From: Todiramphus chloris collaris
Lineage: Eukaryota > Chordata > Aves > Coraciiformes > Alcedinidae
Direction: 5' to 3'
Length of the DNA stretch: 64,000 nt
NCBI GenBank assembly: GCA_025345505.1
Contig: JANVCC010000062.1
Coordinates: 15,134,774-15,198,773 of the forward strand
Made by a program: the position numbers and the translations under genes. How positions within the stretch are numbered: position 1 is the first letter of the stretch; each line of letters starts with the position of its first letter. Below, piece after piece: positions 36,461 through 48,400 of the stretch. The notes beneath the pieces are model-generated. The model searched no databases. It worked only from the letters and a program-made list of their open reading frames with translations, and had not been told where the DNA came from.

Positions 36461-36627
36461 CTTCTGGGTAGGAAAGATGCATTCATTCAAGTGGAGGACA
36501 GAAGATATGTCTTCCTGTCTTCCTTCTCTACTATTATTTAAAATGCAGTCACCATAGGAGAAGAACTGACTGAGAAGACAGTCTAGAAGTTGAGAAGTCC
36601 TGAGTGTCAATACGATGATATGTAGCC
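36461..36627 (-). CDS. Low-confidence exon candidate
   Basis: 167 bp on the minus strand, acceptor GATTTCTTTAG (modest) and donor CCAGAAG|GTGAAT (good). One frame is open throughout, including CILNNSREGRQEDISSVLH, and continues past the donor to 36293. It exits in phase 0, compatible with 31969-32040. The polar, mixed composition is protein-like but not diagnostic. Confidence 0.22.
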
Positions 36628-38614
36628 CTAAAGAAATCTACCCCTTCTTCCCATCATGCTGTGAATTTATAGAAGTTGTGCTTCTGACTGGCTTCCCTCC
36701 TGATCCCTAGAAAAATCAGGACAAGCTGAGATCTGTAAAGTTGGAGGTTCATAGGTGACAGCCCACAGTAATACAGGGGAATAAAGTGAGTTAAATGAAG
36801 CATTTCTTCCTCACAGCAAAGGAGGAGACCTGAAAGGATAGAGACATGTTAAAGAGACTTTACAAGATGTTAGGGGCAAGTAATTAGTTTCGCTTTTTCT
36901 TTATTTGGCTCTTTATACAATTGTGTATAGTTAAGAGTGCATCCTTCTGGGTAGACGATGAGTTAATACTGGCTGTAATTAAGCCGTGTGCCTCTGCCTG
37001 ATGTAACACCACTGAAGTCAATACGAAACTTCAGGGCCTCATTTCTGGATCTGTTTGAGAGTTTCTTTTTCCATCCTGCACCATATATTTACTCACATAT
37101 CCCTTCCCTGACCATTCTTAAGTTTAATATGAGGAATTCATGAAATTCCTTAATTTCTTTTGAATTCCCTGTCCTTTTATTTTTAAATGCACAATTATGA
37201 CATTCTCTAAATGTAAAATAAACTGTATTGCAAGGTTACGTCACAGTTTATTCAGGATACAACTGATGAGTTTTCACATTCAAGTTTTACTGTTCGCAAT
37301 AAATTCTGCTCACGAGGCACATCTAAGTACAAATGCAGGCATCATTTTAATTTAGAATGAAAAGTGGACAGTATCAAAATAGAAACATCAACAGCAGTAC
37401 TCTTCTGGTCTAGCTTTCTCCATGAAATACTGAACAGCTAAAGTATTCAAGCAATTCCTCAAATTTATGTGCTGAAAGCTATTCAAATATAAAATAAGCA
37501 CTAACAAACGGGCAACCTTGTCAGTTGCAATGCTATAAATCAAATTCACCAAGGTAAGTTAGCTACATTTTCAGTACAAGTAGATATATCATAAGAGCCT
37601 GATAATGATACAACTACCAGAAAAATAAATGTGCATGCTCTGACCTTGACAATAATTCACTAACAGCTTGCCTCCCAATTTTCTTAACATTGAGCCACTC
37701 TTCACAGGCTAAAAAGTAGTTGCATTTCTGGGGAGGGGCAATTTCATCTGTGTCATCACTATTCGGTTAGGGACTTCAGTGCATTAAGATAAATTATAGA
37801 AAATAATAAAATTTCAGGATAATATTCTATGAAACTGCTCAGGGGGATTTGCAGGATAGGGTCAGAGGAACACTAGGCTTTTTGGTGTGTTTGGTTCTGG
37901 TTTTGTTTTTCTTTTGGTAGACTAATATCATGCCCTTCACAGCATTTCACATGGCTCTAAACCAACCAAAGCTGGATTTCCTTTACTGATTTATTAGTCC
38001 CTAAATGGATAATAAGTGGGATTGTTGAAGAGCTTGTAAGGAAGAAGCACCTCTCCGGTTTTGGACTCAATAAATCTTACCGGGGACAACTTGGGAGAAC
38101 CATTACTCCAAGGAGGAGACACCAAAAATATCTACTTTATTTTAGAACTGTAAAATGATGGAATACACCCTTTATTATTACTTTACAGGGTAAATTACAG
38201 ACAAGAACAAAAACTATTAAGCTAGCGGATGGTGTCAGTACAAGTACAGTTGGTTATAAACTGGCCACGAAAAAAAAAATCAGGCTCTGAACTAGAAACA
38301 GAAGTATAGGTTCTGACAAGAAACCTAAGCAGTTTCAAGACGGAATTCGATACCTTTCTGGAAAGGATTACAGGATGCAGTTCCAGAAAAGGCAAGAAAC
38401 CTAATCTGGAGATCCTCACGTTGTTTCCAAAGTGAGCTTCAAAGAGGGGATAAGGGAATAGTGCAGTTCCTTTGCATGCTATTCAACCCCAATAAGCTGT
38501 AAAGGAGGACTCCTTTGTCTTTACTAACGTAAGTATTTTATCTCCTGGTGATTTTTCCCTTTTGATAAGTCAGTTTAAAACATGCGCAGTCAGGCTTTCC
38601 ACAACACAAAGTAC
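36628..38614. other. Non-coding DNA with possible ancient repeat relic
   Basis: Near 36993-37036 a CTGATGTAACACCACTGAAG phrase resembles an old amniote repeat. A T/G tract lies at 37878-37917. No gene. Confidence 0.4.
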
Positions 38615-38729
38615 CAATTATCGCTGCCACCATTTGCTCTGTGCTTGCTTGTCTTCCCATGATCTTGTGTTGCCAAGAGATATCCGTAGCCAAGAACAGT
38701 GTCACAGAACTGTTCCCAGAATCTGTCAT
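38615..38729 (-). CDS. Low-confidence exon candidate
   Basis: A strong minus-strand acceptor (GTGTTTTCTTGTGGGTCATT continuing to GTTGTACAG) precedes 115 bp with two open frames and several CpGs just beyond. The phase-0 frame includes NSSVTLFLATDISWQHK. The donor ATTG|GTACTT is weak. It joins in phase to 36461-36627. The alternative frame (starting DRFWEQFCD) is also open, so the frame is uncertain. Confidence 0.2.
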
Positions 38730-39523
38730 CTGTACAACAAAATGACCCACAAGAAAACACATCAAGCAATCAATCTGACCCTGCACTTCAGGTATTTGAG
38801 ACACAGCTTCAGGCTTTGGAAGTGTGGGCATAGAGCAAGATGCTGAGACCCAGCTATGGGATTGCTAATGTGTTGCTTCAGCATAGAGCGTGGATGGACA
38901 TCTCAGCTCCTGCTCTTGTCTCCTTCCACCCACAAAGCACTGAGCACTGTTAAGACTATGAAAGACACTGATACACTGTTAAAAAAAGGGAGAATGAGGT
39001 TAAATATCAAGACCAGTATCTCATCCAGATGTATCTGCTCTAATGGCCTCTGTTATTAAAAACAAAGTATAACCATCAGTAAATGATATTTATTACAATT
39101 GCTCTCAGAAAGCTAGACAAAAGTTAAGAAATGCATTTCCATTGATCTTTGAAGAGGCCACGCATAAAAAACCTTTTTTTTTTTTTTAAACTTACAAAGT
39201 TAACTTTCTGCAGAAATAAACTCCAAGGCCACTATCTCTGCCTTGACTCAAAATACGTCAACATGTACAACCAGTTTTGGGGGTACAGAATGCACTTACA
39301 AAGAGGGCTTGATTCACTTTACTGTGATTTTTTTTCACTTGTCTAGAAATCTAAAACAATGGGAGAGAGGGAAGCAAGTGTACTTATCTAATTATAAGAA
39401 TTTTTTTTTTTTTTTATGTTTGTACTTTAAACTGACTCAAGGAGCACTGCTTTTCAAGAGAGGGTTAGATTGTTTTACTTTTCAGCAAATACATTTCTCT
39501 CTTACAAAGTGCAATGTGTGTAG
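38730..39523. other. Non-coding DNA
   Basis: Short frames on the plus strand only; none recognised. Confidence 0.45.
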
Positions 39524-39579
39524 GAGTCAGCTCACGTAGAAAGTGGTTCCCTGATCAAAACAGATGGCATGCTGGCAGG
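39524..39579 (+). CDS. Plus-strand exon candidate
   Basis: 56 bp between an acceptor AATGTGTGTAG (with a pyrimidine stretch about 25 bp upstream) and a consensus donor GGCAGG|GTAAGT. Two frames are open; one includes ESAHVESGSLIKTDGMLAG. No matching plus-strand neighbour was found, so it may be a chance pair or a non-coding RNA exon. Confidence 0.2.
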
Positions 39580-42500
39580 GTAAGTTTTAAATGGCAGAGT
39601 GTTGATGTTGAAAGATTTCAACAGCAGCTTCCATGACAGGGACAGAGACATAAATGACAAATACAAAATACAAAGACTTTTCAATAACTTCCCAGTGTAT
39701 CACTTTTTAAGTTAATATTTCTCTCTCGGTTCTCAAGATGCTAGAGGAAGTCTTCCTAGCTGTGGGCACAAGAATATATTCTAGCACAATCAGTCTCAAA
39801 AAAACTAAAGAGGGCCCTATTTTTAGGACAATAAAGCATGAAAACTAAGGCTTGACTGGCACGGGGAAGGAATAAGCTGACTACTGGGAAGGTTTTTAGC
39901 AAAGCTCTCGGTGAAACAGAGCGACCAAGTAATTCTTCTCCTGACTCACCAATCTCATCGAGTTTCCCTGGAAAAAGGTTTTTATTAGATACTCTGAGCT
40001 TTTGTCACATGCGTGTCAGTTATCCATCTACTCATCTGTGAAGCACAGTAAACCAGTGTTCAAACTGGGGAATATCTCTGAGGGTTGTTTGTTGGGGTTT
40101 TTTTCAGTGTGAAAAGAACATTTTAATATTTTCCAAATTTTAAAAAGCATTTAATCAGATAATTTATTTTAAACATCCAAATTTACATATCTCCTGTCCT
40201 TGCTCTTGTCTCTTCAGTTTATATATCCTTTTAATATATATTTGTAAGTCAATATCACTTTAAAAATATTAAGTCATCTTAAGAAGTTGTTCTTGATATT
40301 TCTTATTCTCCAAACATTTTATCATCTCCCCGTTTCCTTGTCTTCACAGGCTCTTCCCTGAGTCTCACTGGTTTGTTGGGTTTTTTTAGAAGACCAAAGC
40401 AAACCTCTCTCTTTTTCTCTAACCTTCTTCTCAGTATTCTAATGCTTTGCATTTTTTCCATCTTTCCAGATTCAGTTCTATGTCTAGCTCTCCATGAAGC
40501 ATTTACTATCAATAAGATATGGCAGACAGTTCTGCATTTTTTAAGGCTAAAACAGAGAAACTGATCCTTAATTCAGCTCCTTGCTGCAGAGGAGGATGCA
40601 CAAGATGGAATGACAGCTCTGGGAAGCAACAAATCATCAAAAGGAGATCAGCGATTTTCCCTCTGCAATGAAAAAGGTGTGTAGATGTCAGCTTGTACAG
40701 GAGGTACTCCCTGATCACAAGAACTGACATATAGCCAAAGCAAATTTAACATTGTTTACAAAAACATTCTTCTCACAGAATACTCTTGGCAGGAACCTAT
40801 GCAGAGACCTGACACGAACAGCAGTATTTAAGTAACTTCTTTGTAGCTTGCTCAGAGATAATGGGGGGGGGGGGGGAGGAGGGAGAAGAAGACATGATAG
40901 CTGTTAAATTTGTCTTTAATCATTATATCCAGTAATGCTCATGTCCAAACAGCAAGAGTGATCAGATTCTCTACAGTCTCCAAGGCATTGTTTTTATGCC
41001 TCAGATAGATTATAGATGACCTTTTTTTACATTCTGTGCTTACTATGAAATACACTAGAGTAAAGAAGTACACAAGGTGTTTTCGTTTTGGTTTTTTCCT
41101 TTTTTTTTTTTATCCTCTAACTTGTTGTATGGATATAACCCCATCTCTGTATACCATTGATAGGAACCAAAGTAGGTTAGATTGAAACAGAACATCTAGG
41201 CAATAGGAGATTAAGAAACACAAAAATACTAAATACTGAGTAATGTGTAACAAATAATAGCAACACAATAATAATAATACATCATAAATACTAAAGAATA
41301 TAGTGGTCCCAATGTAAAATTACTCTGAAAGGCATGTATAGACCACATATATAAAATAAGTTCCTAAGGAAGGCTGCAGCCCTCTTCATAAGACAAAATA
41401 TACTCTTATCTTCAAGGACCTACATCCCAGAAACTGAGTTGTGCCCTTGTTACCAAGTTGCCCCTATCACCACAATAACAGAATTAGTCAAGGGGTAAGA
41501 GAAAATACGGAGAGGTGCTTCACCCCTTCAGCTAAAATGATGAAAACCAAACTGCAGCAAATTTAAAGGCGTTTTTAAGTCTATGATATAAAGACACAAG
41601 ATATTTTGTCAGTAGGATTATTAATCATCTCAATTATTACTCTCCAGTGCAATTGTTGCAGTTCTCAAATTCAGGTGTGCAGTAAAAAAAAAAAAATCAA
41701 ATCTAAGTTTTTGCCTTCATATATATGTATAAAGTAAAATGATGTTGAGTAAACGTGAAGTATCTGTGCCAAATGCCTGCCTTGGTATGTGTTAGAACTG
41801 CTAACAAGAACTTTTAGACAAATTTGGCTAAAATTGATCAGCTCCGTGCAGCACAGTATTAGACTTCACAGGTTACACGCCTAACCAAGAATTCATACAT
41901 TAGTTTTTAGCTGACAGTTTTGAATATTTAGGCTTCTGTTTCCCATTTTGCACATAGCTCCACTGTTTTGCTTTCGTTTGGACGCTCAGATTTTGAATAA
42001 CGTGCCGCCCTTTCTACAGGAATGATCTGAACTCACAGAACTGGCACCAAGAAACTTGACGGCCCAAGTCAGTATAGTTTTCTCCTTGAATGTTAAGTTT
42101 AAAAAGAAGCTTTTGCAGACAACCTCGTAGAAAGAAATTCAATGAGAAGCTTTATGACACAGTTACATTTTCATTTATTGGCATTTCTATACCAAATAAA
42201 AGCTTTCTTTTATTTAAGCAAGAGGGGGATTACTGATTGTGTTCTGGGTTTCCTACTGCTAATCATCCTGAGAAAAAGTAAGATACTTTCTGAGTAGAAT
42301 TTGAAGTCAGAAAGGGGGAAATCAGAAGCAAAAATGAAGTGCATTTAACACAAGTCACTGCAATTTATGGTCATAGCAATACAGTTTGGCAAGGTATCGG
42401 TACATAATGAATTTCCCTTCAAAACCTGACTGTGCCAATTACTGTTTCACTACTCTTTTCAGGTTTGCTGTTCACTGTCTGCAGACCATCCTCTACTAGG

Positions 42501-42861
42501 AAAAGCTTAGTGATTCATGCCTTTGAACCCATTTGTCCTATCTAGCAAAGCACCTAGCAGCTGAGAGGAGCAAGGCTGACAGTATTGAGTTTGTCTATCT
42601 CAAGTACTCAGAATCATGAGTCACCATCCAATTGTCCTGAGCTTTAGAGAACAATCTGAGTGATCCTCTTATTTGCCTTCCAGTCTTTGAGACTGAAGTA
42701 GTATTTTCAGGCTTTTCTCTGCAAAACTTGAATGCAGCTTGAAATGTAGCTTTCAGTAAATAAATACAAACATAAGTCTCGAATTTAGACGCTTTGCTTT
42801 AATAAAAGCACAAAACATCTAAAAGGCTTATAAGATGATGAGATCTGGCTGTTGTGCTAAC
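39580..42861. other. Non-coding DNA
   Basis: Contains the G14 run at 40863-40876 and T/G-rich stretches near 40084 and 41083. A purine-rich minus frame at 40303-40512 reflects composition bias. Confidence 0.5.
40863..40883. repeat. G14 run with purine tail
   Basis: Fourteen Gs followed by AGGAGGG; G-quadruplex-prone and a likely length polymorphism. Confidence 0.9.
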
Positions 42862-42932
42862 CTGTTCAACTTCAGGCAGCACCCATTCCAAATGAGGAGA
42901 AATGCAGCAGTCTGAGCATTGCATCACTCCCA
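42862..42932 (-). CDS. Low-confidence exon candidate, cysteine-containing
   Basis: Minus-strand acceptor with a pyrimidine tract (CACTTCACTGTCTCTCAAAC, then AAG) and donor GAACAG|GTTAGC bracket 71 bp. The open frame includes VMQCSDCCISPHLEW. It exits in phase 0, matching 38615-38729. It lies within a 103-residue minus frame (42799-43110). Unrecognised. Confidence 0.18.
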
Positions 42933-45900
42933 CTTGTTTGAGAGACAGTGAAGTGTCAGTGAAACAACAGCAGCTGGCAGCTAGGCAGTAGGGAACAGCT
43001 AAACTGGCCAGTAGGGGACAAAGGGAGAAATGCAAGAAAGAAAACAGCTGCAAAAGCCCCCGGAACAAACCAGAAAACCCATAATCCTGATTATTTGTTC
43101 CTAATAACATTTACATCTGGATCTGGCAAAACCTGACAGATAACTATATAACAACTCCGGGTGACCTAGAAGTCCAGGATATTAACTGAACACTACCCAG
43201 ACCCCCAGTATTGAGGACCGGTGTTAGAAAACACTCACTATTCAGCTCCTGGGAACAGCTGTAGAAAAGGTTGGTAACTGCTTTCCATTGCTTAACGTCA
43301 CTTTTGCTCCAGCTGGCTCCAGGATTGGAGCTTATGTGGGTCAAGATGAAAGCACACTTATTGGTACTTCAGTTCCAACCAGAGCTGCCCTAATTTGACA
43401 GTACCACTGAGCCTCTGATCCACAATCATCATAAACCTCTCAGCAAAGTGAGTCACTATGCTCATTTCAGTGGCATAGGAACGCTTGTTTGCTTGTGGTA
43501 CTGGTACCCAAACATTCTATCTATTCAAGCCCAGAATTTTACTTGACAGAACCCTATTGATTTTGAAAACAAACCAACCAAAATAAAATTCACCAAAGCC
43601 TGAAAAATGGACTAGGAAAACAGGAGATACACAGAATCAGACATCTGGCTAGCAGAGCCATCACCAAGCAGGTGACTAGCCAAGCTATTCAGCAGTGAAC
43701 TGGGAGATGGCACCTCTCAACAATTCCACCATTAATCATTCTCTCAACAGATTAATGTGATGCCTCCTGATAGACAAATTATCCAGAAAAGAAAAAAAAT
43801 TAAATATATATATATATAAAAGTGAAGGGAAAGTAGAAAGGGAACACTACAGAAAGGTAACCCTGTCAACATCTGGAGCAGAGAAATACAGAGCAAGTGT
43901 CTACTGACCCCGCAGAGTGAAAATGGAGTATTTGAATGCAAAAATACTGGTAAGTCAACACATAGGATAATAGAAACACACTTAAAAACACACTCTCTTA
44001 TAACACCTTTTACACCTCTACAAGAGGCTGATCAAATCCTTGAGTATTACAAAACCTAAGCCGTTTCTAGACTGATATCCTAGCACTCCCCAGGTTGATT
44101 GGATCAGCATCATACGGGAGACAACAGGTAGAGAAAATGGACCCAACCTTCTTTAAAGGGGACAGCTAACAAGCACCAGTGGGATTTAAAAAAAATTAAA
44201 AAAAAATCAACAGAAAACATATCATGAAGTAAATAGATTTGCTGTTAAAACAACATGATGATTCACTGCTCAAAAGTAAAAACATGTAGTAAGAGATAGG
44301 GATGCCATAACTTAAAAACTAAATATTGTACCTGTGACTGAGTTGACCAGAAAAGCCACAAACATACATTTCTCTTCACCCTTTAACTCAGAAAAAGAAG
44401 TGAAATTATAAAGCAGCTCAGAGTTAATACTTAACTGTAAATCCTCTAAGTATTTCTAAAAATAATTTTCATGAACACATGCCAGTTCTACAGAAGAAAA
44501 ATACCCACTTTGTACCATATTCAAACAACTTTGTTTCTATACCACGGTACAACCAAGGTTATTTATTACACTTGAGCAACTACAATCCCTACTTTATAGA
44601 TAGATATTATCACTGCTGCTCTAACACTATTGCAGCATATATTGCTGTGCTGGCACTACATGGAGATGGGCATATTTAGTACCATGACAACTGGTTCTCC
44701 CCACAGCAAAGCCTTGTACCTTTAGCATACACTGGTGAGCACATACTGATAACCTGAAAATTTTGACTCTCACTATGAAATGCCCATTCCTGTATGTCTA
44801 CCATAGCAACACTTTCTGACACGCATCACGAATAGATTAATCTACAACAAAATATTCATTCAAAAATGATTTGACGTTCCAGGAATCTTTAAAAAGTTCT
44901 TCATGTTCTGCAACCCATCTTTTAAAAATGCTTATTTTTTAACCTGAAACCACATTGACTACCAGACAAGTAGACTATTACAAAGAGGCGTTGTTCGTGG
45001 CTCATAGTACAAAATAAGTACTTACAATGACACAATATATTGCTCTGATAAGATTATAAACACAATATCAGAAGAAAATCCATAAAAATCTAATTATGCA
45101 CACAAAAGTGACAGCATGAAAACCTAGCTGAGGCATTTGGACTGAAAGCTTGAAATTATAATTAATTTTAAACATATAACTCTACTGATGGACTTAATTC
45201 CTGCAGGAATTTAATTTTATGATTTTAGTACTACTACATACTGATTAGAACAGAGCTACAAAGCCAATAGGCTTTTAGTATTGCTTTAATTTAATACAGA
45301 TGCTTAATACAAACCCAGCTCAGGTTAGTAGAAAAAGGGAAATCAGCTGTTGAAGAGCGTAAGAATTGAAAGTTATGTTGCAAGACAGTCTGCAAGAGGC
45401 TTTTTAACCACCACCTTTGAAAAGCTGGGGAGTACAAAAAGCAGTGCACAATCTGAACTGTAGAAAAGAGTAACAGAATTAACTCATCACTCATGCTGAC
45501 ATAACCACAGGCTCAAGTGCTCTATCCAGACTGCCACAATCACCTACTTGGGCCCCTATTAACATGAAGGACCCGACACTTAAGTTTTTCTAACTTCCAG
45601 TAACATGATACAGGAGTTTCACTTCTCTATCGCTACCATAACCTCACATGAGTAGTGGCAAAGTGTCTGGATAAACTAAATGTAATGCAGAACACAGATC
45701 ATTAAATAAACCTTTAAAGAGGCAAACCATCCCTATATGTCTTCACCTGTTCAGCTGCTACAGTAGTAAACTGGAGAAAGAGAACAACATTGTAACCTAT
45801 AGTAAACGAGAATGCTATGAAAAATTTCCCCTTTCTCATCAGCAACAAGAGGATAGATAGCACAGATGAAGGAAAACAGATACGTGTTTTGCCAAGAGGC

Positions 45901-48177
45901 AGGTTTGTTAAGTTAAATGCCGTGGAGTCAAACCTATAAAAATTAGTGACAAGATTTCAATTGACACAATGACTGAGTGCTAAAACCTCAACCAGGACAA
46001 GTGGAAGAAATCCAATTCTTTGTTCTCTATGGTAAATATCAAGACCTCATATATATATATTTTAATATACATACAAAACCAGAATATATAGACTTAGATA
46101 TATTTATACATATCCTGATGATGAGAAAAAACATGAAGACATGCAAGTCTCAAGAGAGGATGCCAAAGTTTGAGCAAAAAATGGAAACAGCTAGAGAAAA
46201 GGTAAAGTTCCCTTCAAAAGCTGATAACTCCGAGTGTAGTGCTGAAGGAGGTTTCAAATAGGAAAAAAAAGATTCTGTGAAATTGATGGATTATACATAT
46301 AAAATTTTACCATAGTATTCTTAAATTTTGAGAATTTTTTTTTTAGGAAGACTATTAAAAACAGGCATAACCAAGACAGGAACAAGCAATGAACATGCTA
46401 CAAGTGCAAACAAGCGCTTTCCTGTCACAGAACTCTGAAGATTCGCAGAAAGAAAAAATAATGAATACTTATTTAGTTTTACCAAACAGTTCAGTTTTAT
46501 TTAAAACACTGGAGACCCTCTGTCATATTACGTTCTTTGTTCCTATCACCTCATTATCACTTATTATCACATAATTGTATATGTAAAATATAATTAACAA
46601 GGTATTTTAATAAGATCTTAGCAATAGGAAATGTGGGTTTATTACTCAAGCAACATGAGGAGTCAAAATAAAGCCACCAGAGCTACCAGAAAGTAGGTAA
46701 GAAGCTGAAGAACTGTCACACAGACACAAAGTCTCACTCTCCTTTTAATTACACTCTTGTGAACCTGTGATGTTGCAAGAATGAAACCGGTGAATAGCTT
46801 GTGATACCCAAGACAGACACTCTGCAAAGAGAAGGGAAAGCAGGACAAGGTGAAAAGAGGAACTCTGCTTGTTTTCCTTTTGATAGGAAGGAGGAAAGCA
46901 AAATGGAAGAGAGAAGCAAAAAGGACAGAAAAAATCCTTTTCTCCAAGATATACTGTGATTAACAGAAAGGATGGGACCGTTCACCTCAGGTGTTAGAGC
47001 CATTGTACTGAAGAAGTCACAATCCAGAGAAAAGAAAAGACAACAGCAGCATATATTTCTGTACCATACAAGGACAGCAAATAAAGCAGGCAAACCAAAA
47101 ACATTAAAGGAAGTATTTAAAAAGCTGTACGCATTAATTTTGTAATGTCTTAAATTCAACATCTTTGGTTTCTCTTTTCCAATTGACAAACCCTAGAACC
47201 CCACAAAACAGTGAATTTTCAGGTGAACTTTTGCAGAGAAGTTCTCTCATATTCTTCCTCTGCTGAATCTTTCTAAGAAGTTGCATCATAAAATGCACGG
47301 CCTGAACCTTTAAAACAGGAGAATAGTGATTCAATGAGAAAGTAAGGAACTTTATCCTTAAATACAAGTGATGCAGTATGGAGACAGAGCCATGGCTGAT
47401 AGGTAAACAAGTATTTCTTGCCCTATCTTATACTGACATTAAAAAAAAGAAGCAGCAAGAGTGCAGGACAGATACCACTAAGCCAGCTCATCAGAACAGC
47501 CCATTCCTTAGTAGCTTTAAAGACAGAGGGAGTATGCTAAATCCATAAACTTGAGTGTATATGTATTTCTTATAAATATAAGTATACTGACTTTTTTTTT
47601 TTTTAATGAGTCTGTGGCATGCTCAATTCCATTGACCCAAGCAAGCAGTCTTTTGAACCCATGTATTTTCGTGTCAATACACAAGTAACTTCCAAAGAGT
47701 AACACAATGGTAATGCATCTGTCTGACTTGTCTGGAGATTTTGGAACTGAATATATTGCCTGTTCCAGCTGGCTCCCAAGTAGGAAGTCTCTTTCAGGAC
47801 AATGAAAGTTAAATTGTTATTTGTTTCTTTAAAATAAAAGTTATCCTGTACATATACCTGCCATTAAACCACAATCATCAACTATCTACCTCAGTCATAA
47901 ATGTCAAGGCTTTGTTGTTTGAAGATGCTGCAGTGAGAATCAGATGAATGGCACTCCCCCAGAAGAGTGTAAGCTCTGTTTAATCACATGTTGTTCACAT
48001 CCAAACCTATGTTGAGTAGGTTTAGGCTGAACTATGAAGCAAACATGCAAGGGGACCCTTCCATAGTCTCACATTTAGTATTGGCACGTCAGGCCAAACA
48101 TAACACAATCTAGGCCACTGTCAGTAATGTCAACACAGAGCTTCCTGCCTACACACAATCTAAGAGCCAATTATTTT

Positions 48178-48233
48178 AAGAAAATCACATCTAATTAAGA
48201 AAATCACATCTAAATTAATTAATCACATCTAAT
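48178..48233. repeat. Three-copy tandem repeat
   Basis: AAGAAAATCACATCTAATT (48178-48196), a 20-bp near copy, then AATTAATCACATCTAAT. Confidence 0.9.
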
Positions 48234-48383
48234 ACAAGTCCTCTTGTTGGACTAGTAGGTCTAGACATAGCCTACATTTTGGAGATGTTAACTTCAATAA
48301 AAGAAAGAAGAAAAAATAGAGGCCCAAAATGTCTGTTTGCCACAGACATGTGACTTTAATAACTGTATTCATCAGGAACAAAC

Positions 48384-48400
48384 TTTGCACTTGGTGCAAA
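48384..48400. repeat. Perfect inverted repeat
   Basis: TTTGCAC and GTGCAAA flank TTG; possible dimeric protein-binding site. Confidence 0.5.

Noticed and set aside
46749-47367. Overlapping minus-strand frames of 146 and 77 codons
   Set aside because: T-rich composition explains the Phe/Ser/Leu-rich translation. A good acceptor starts the second, but no donor supports an exon.
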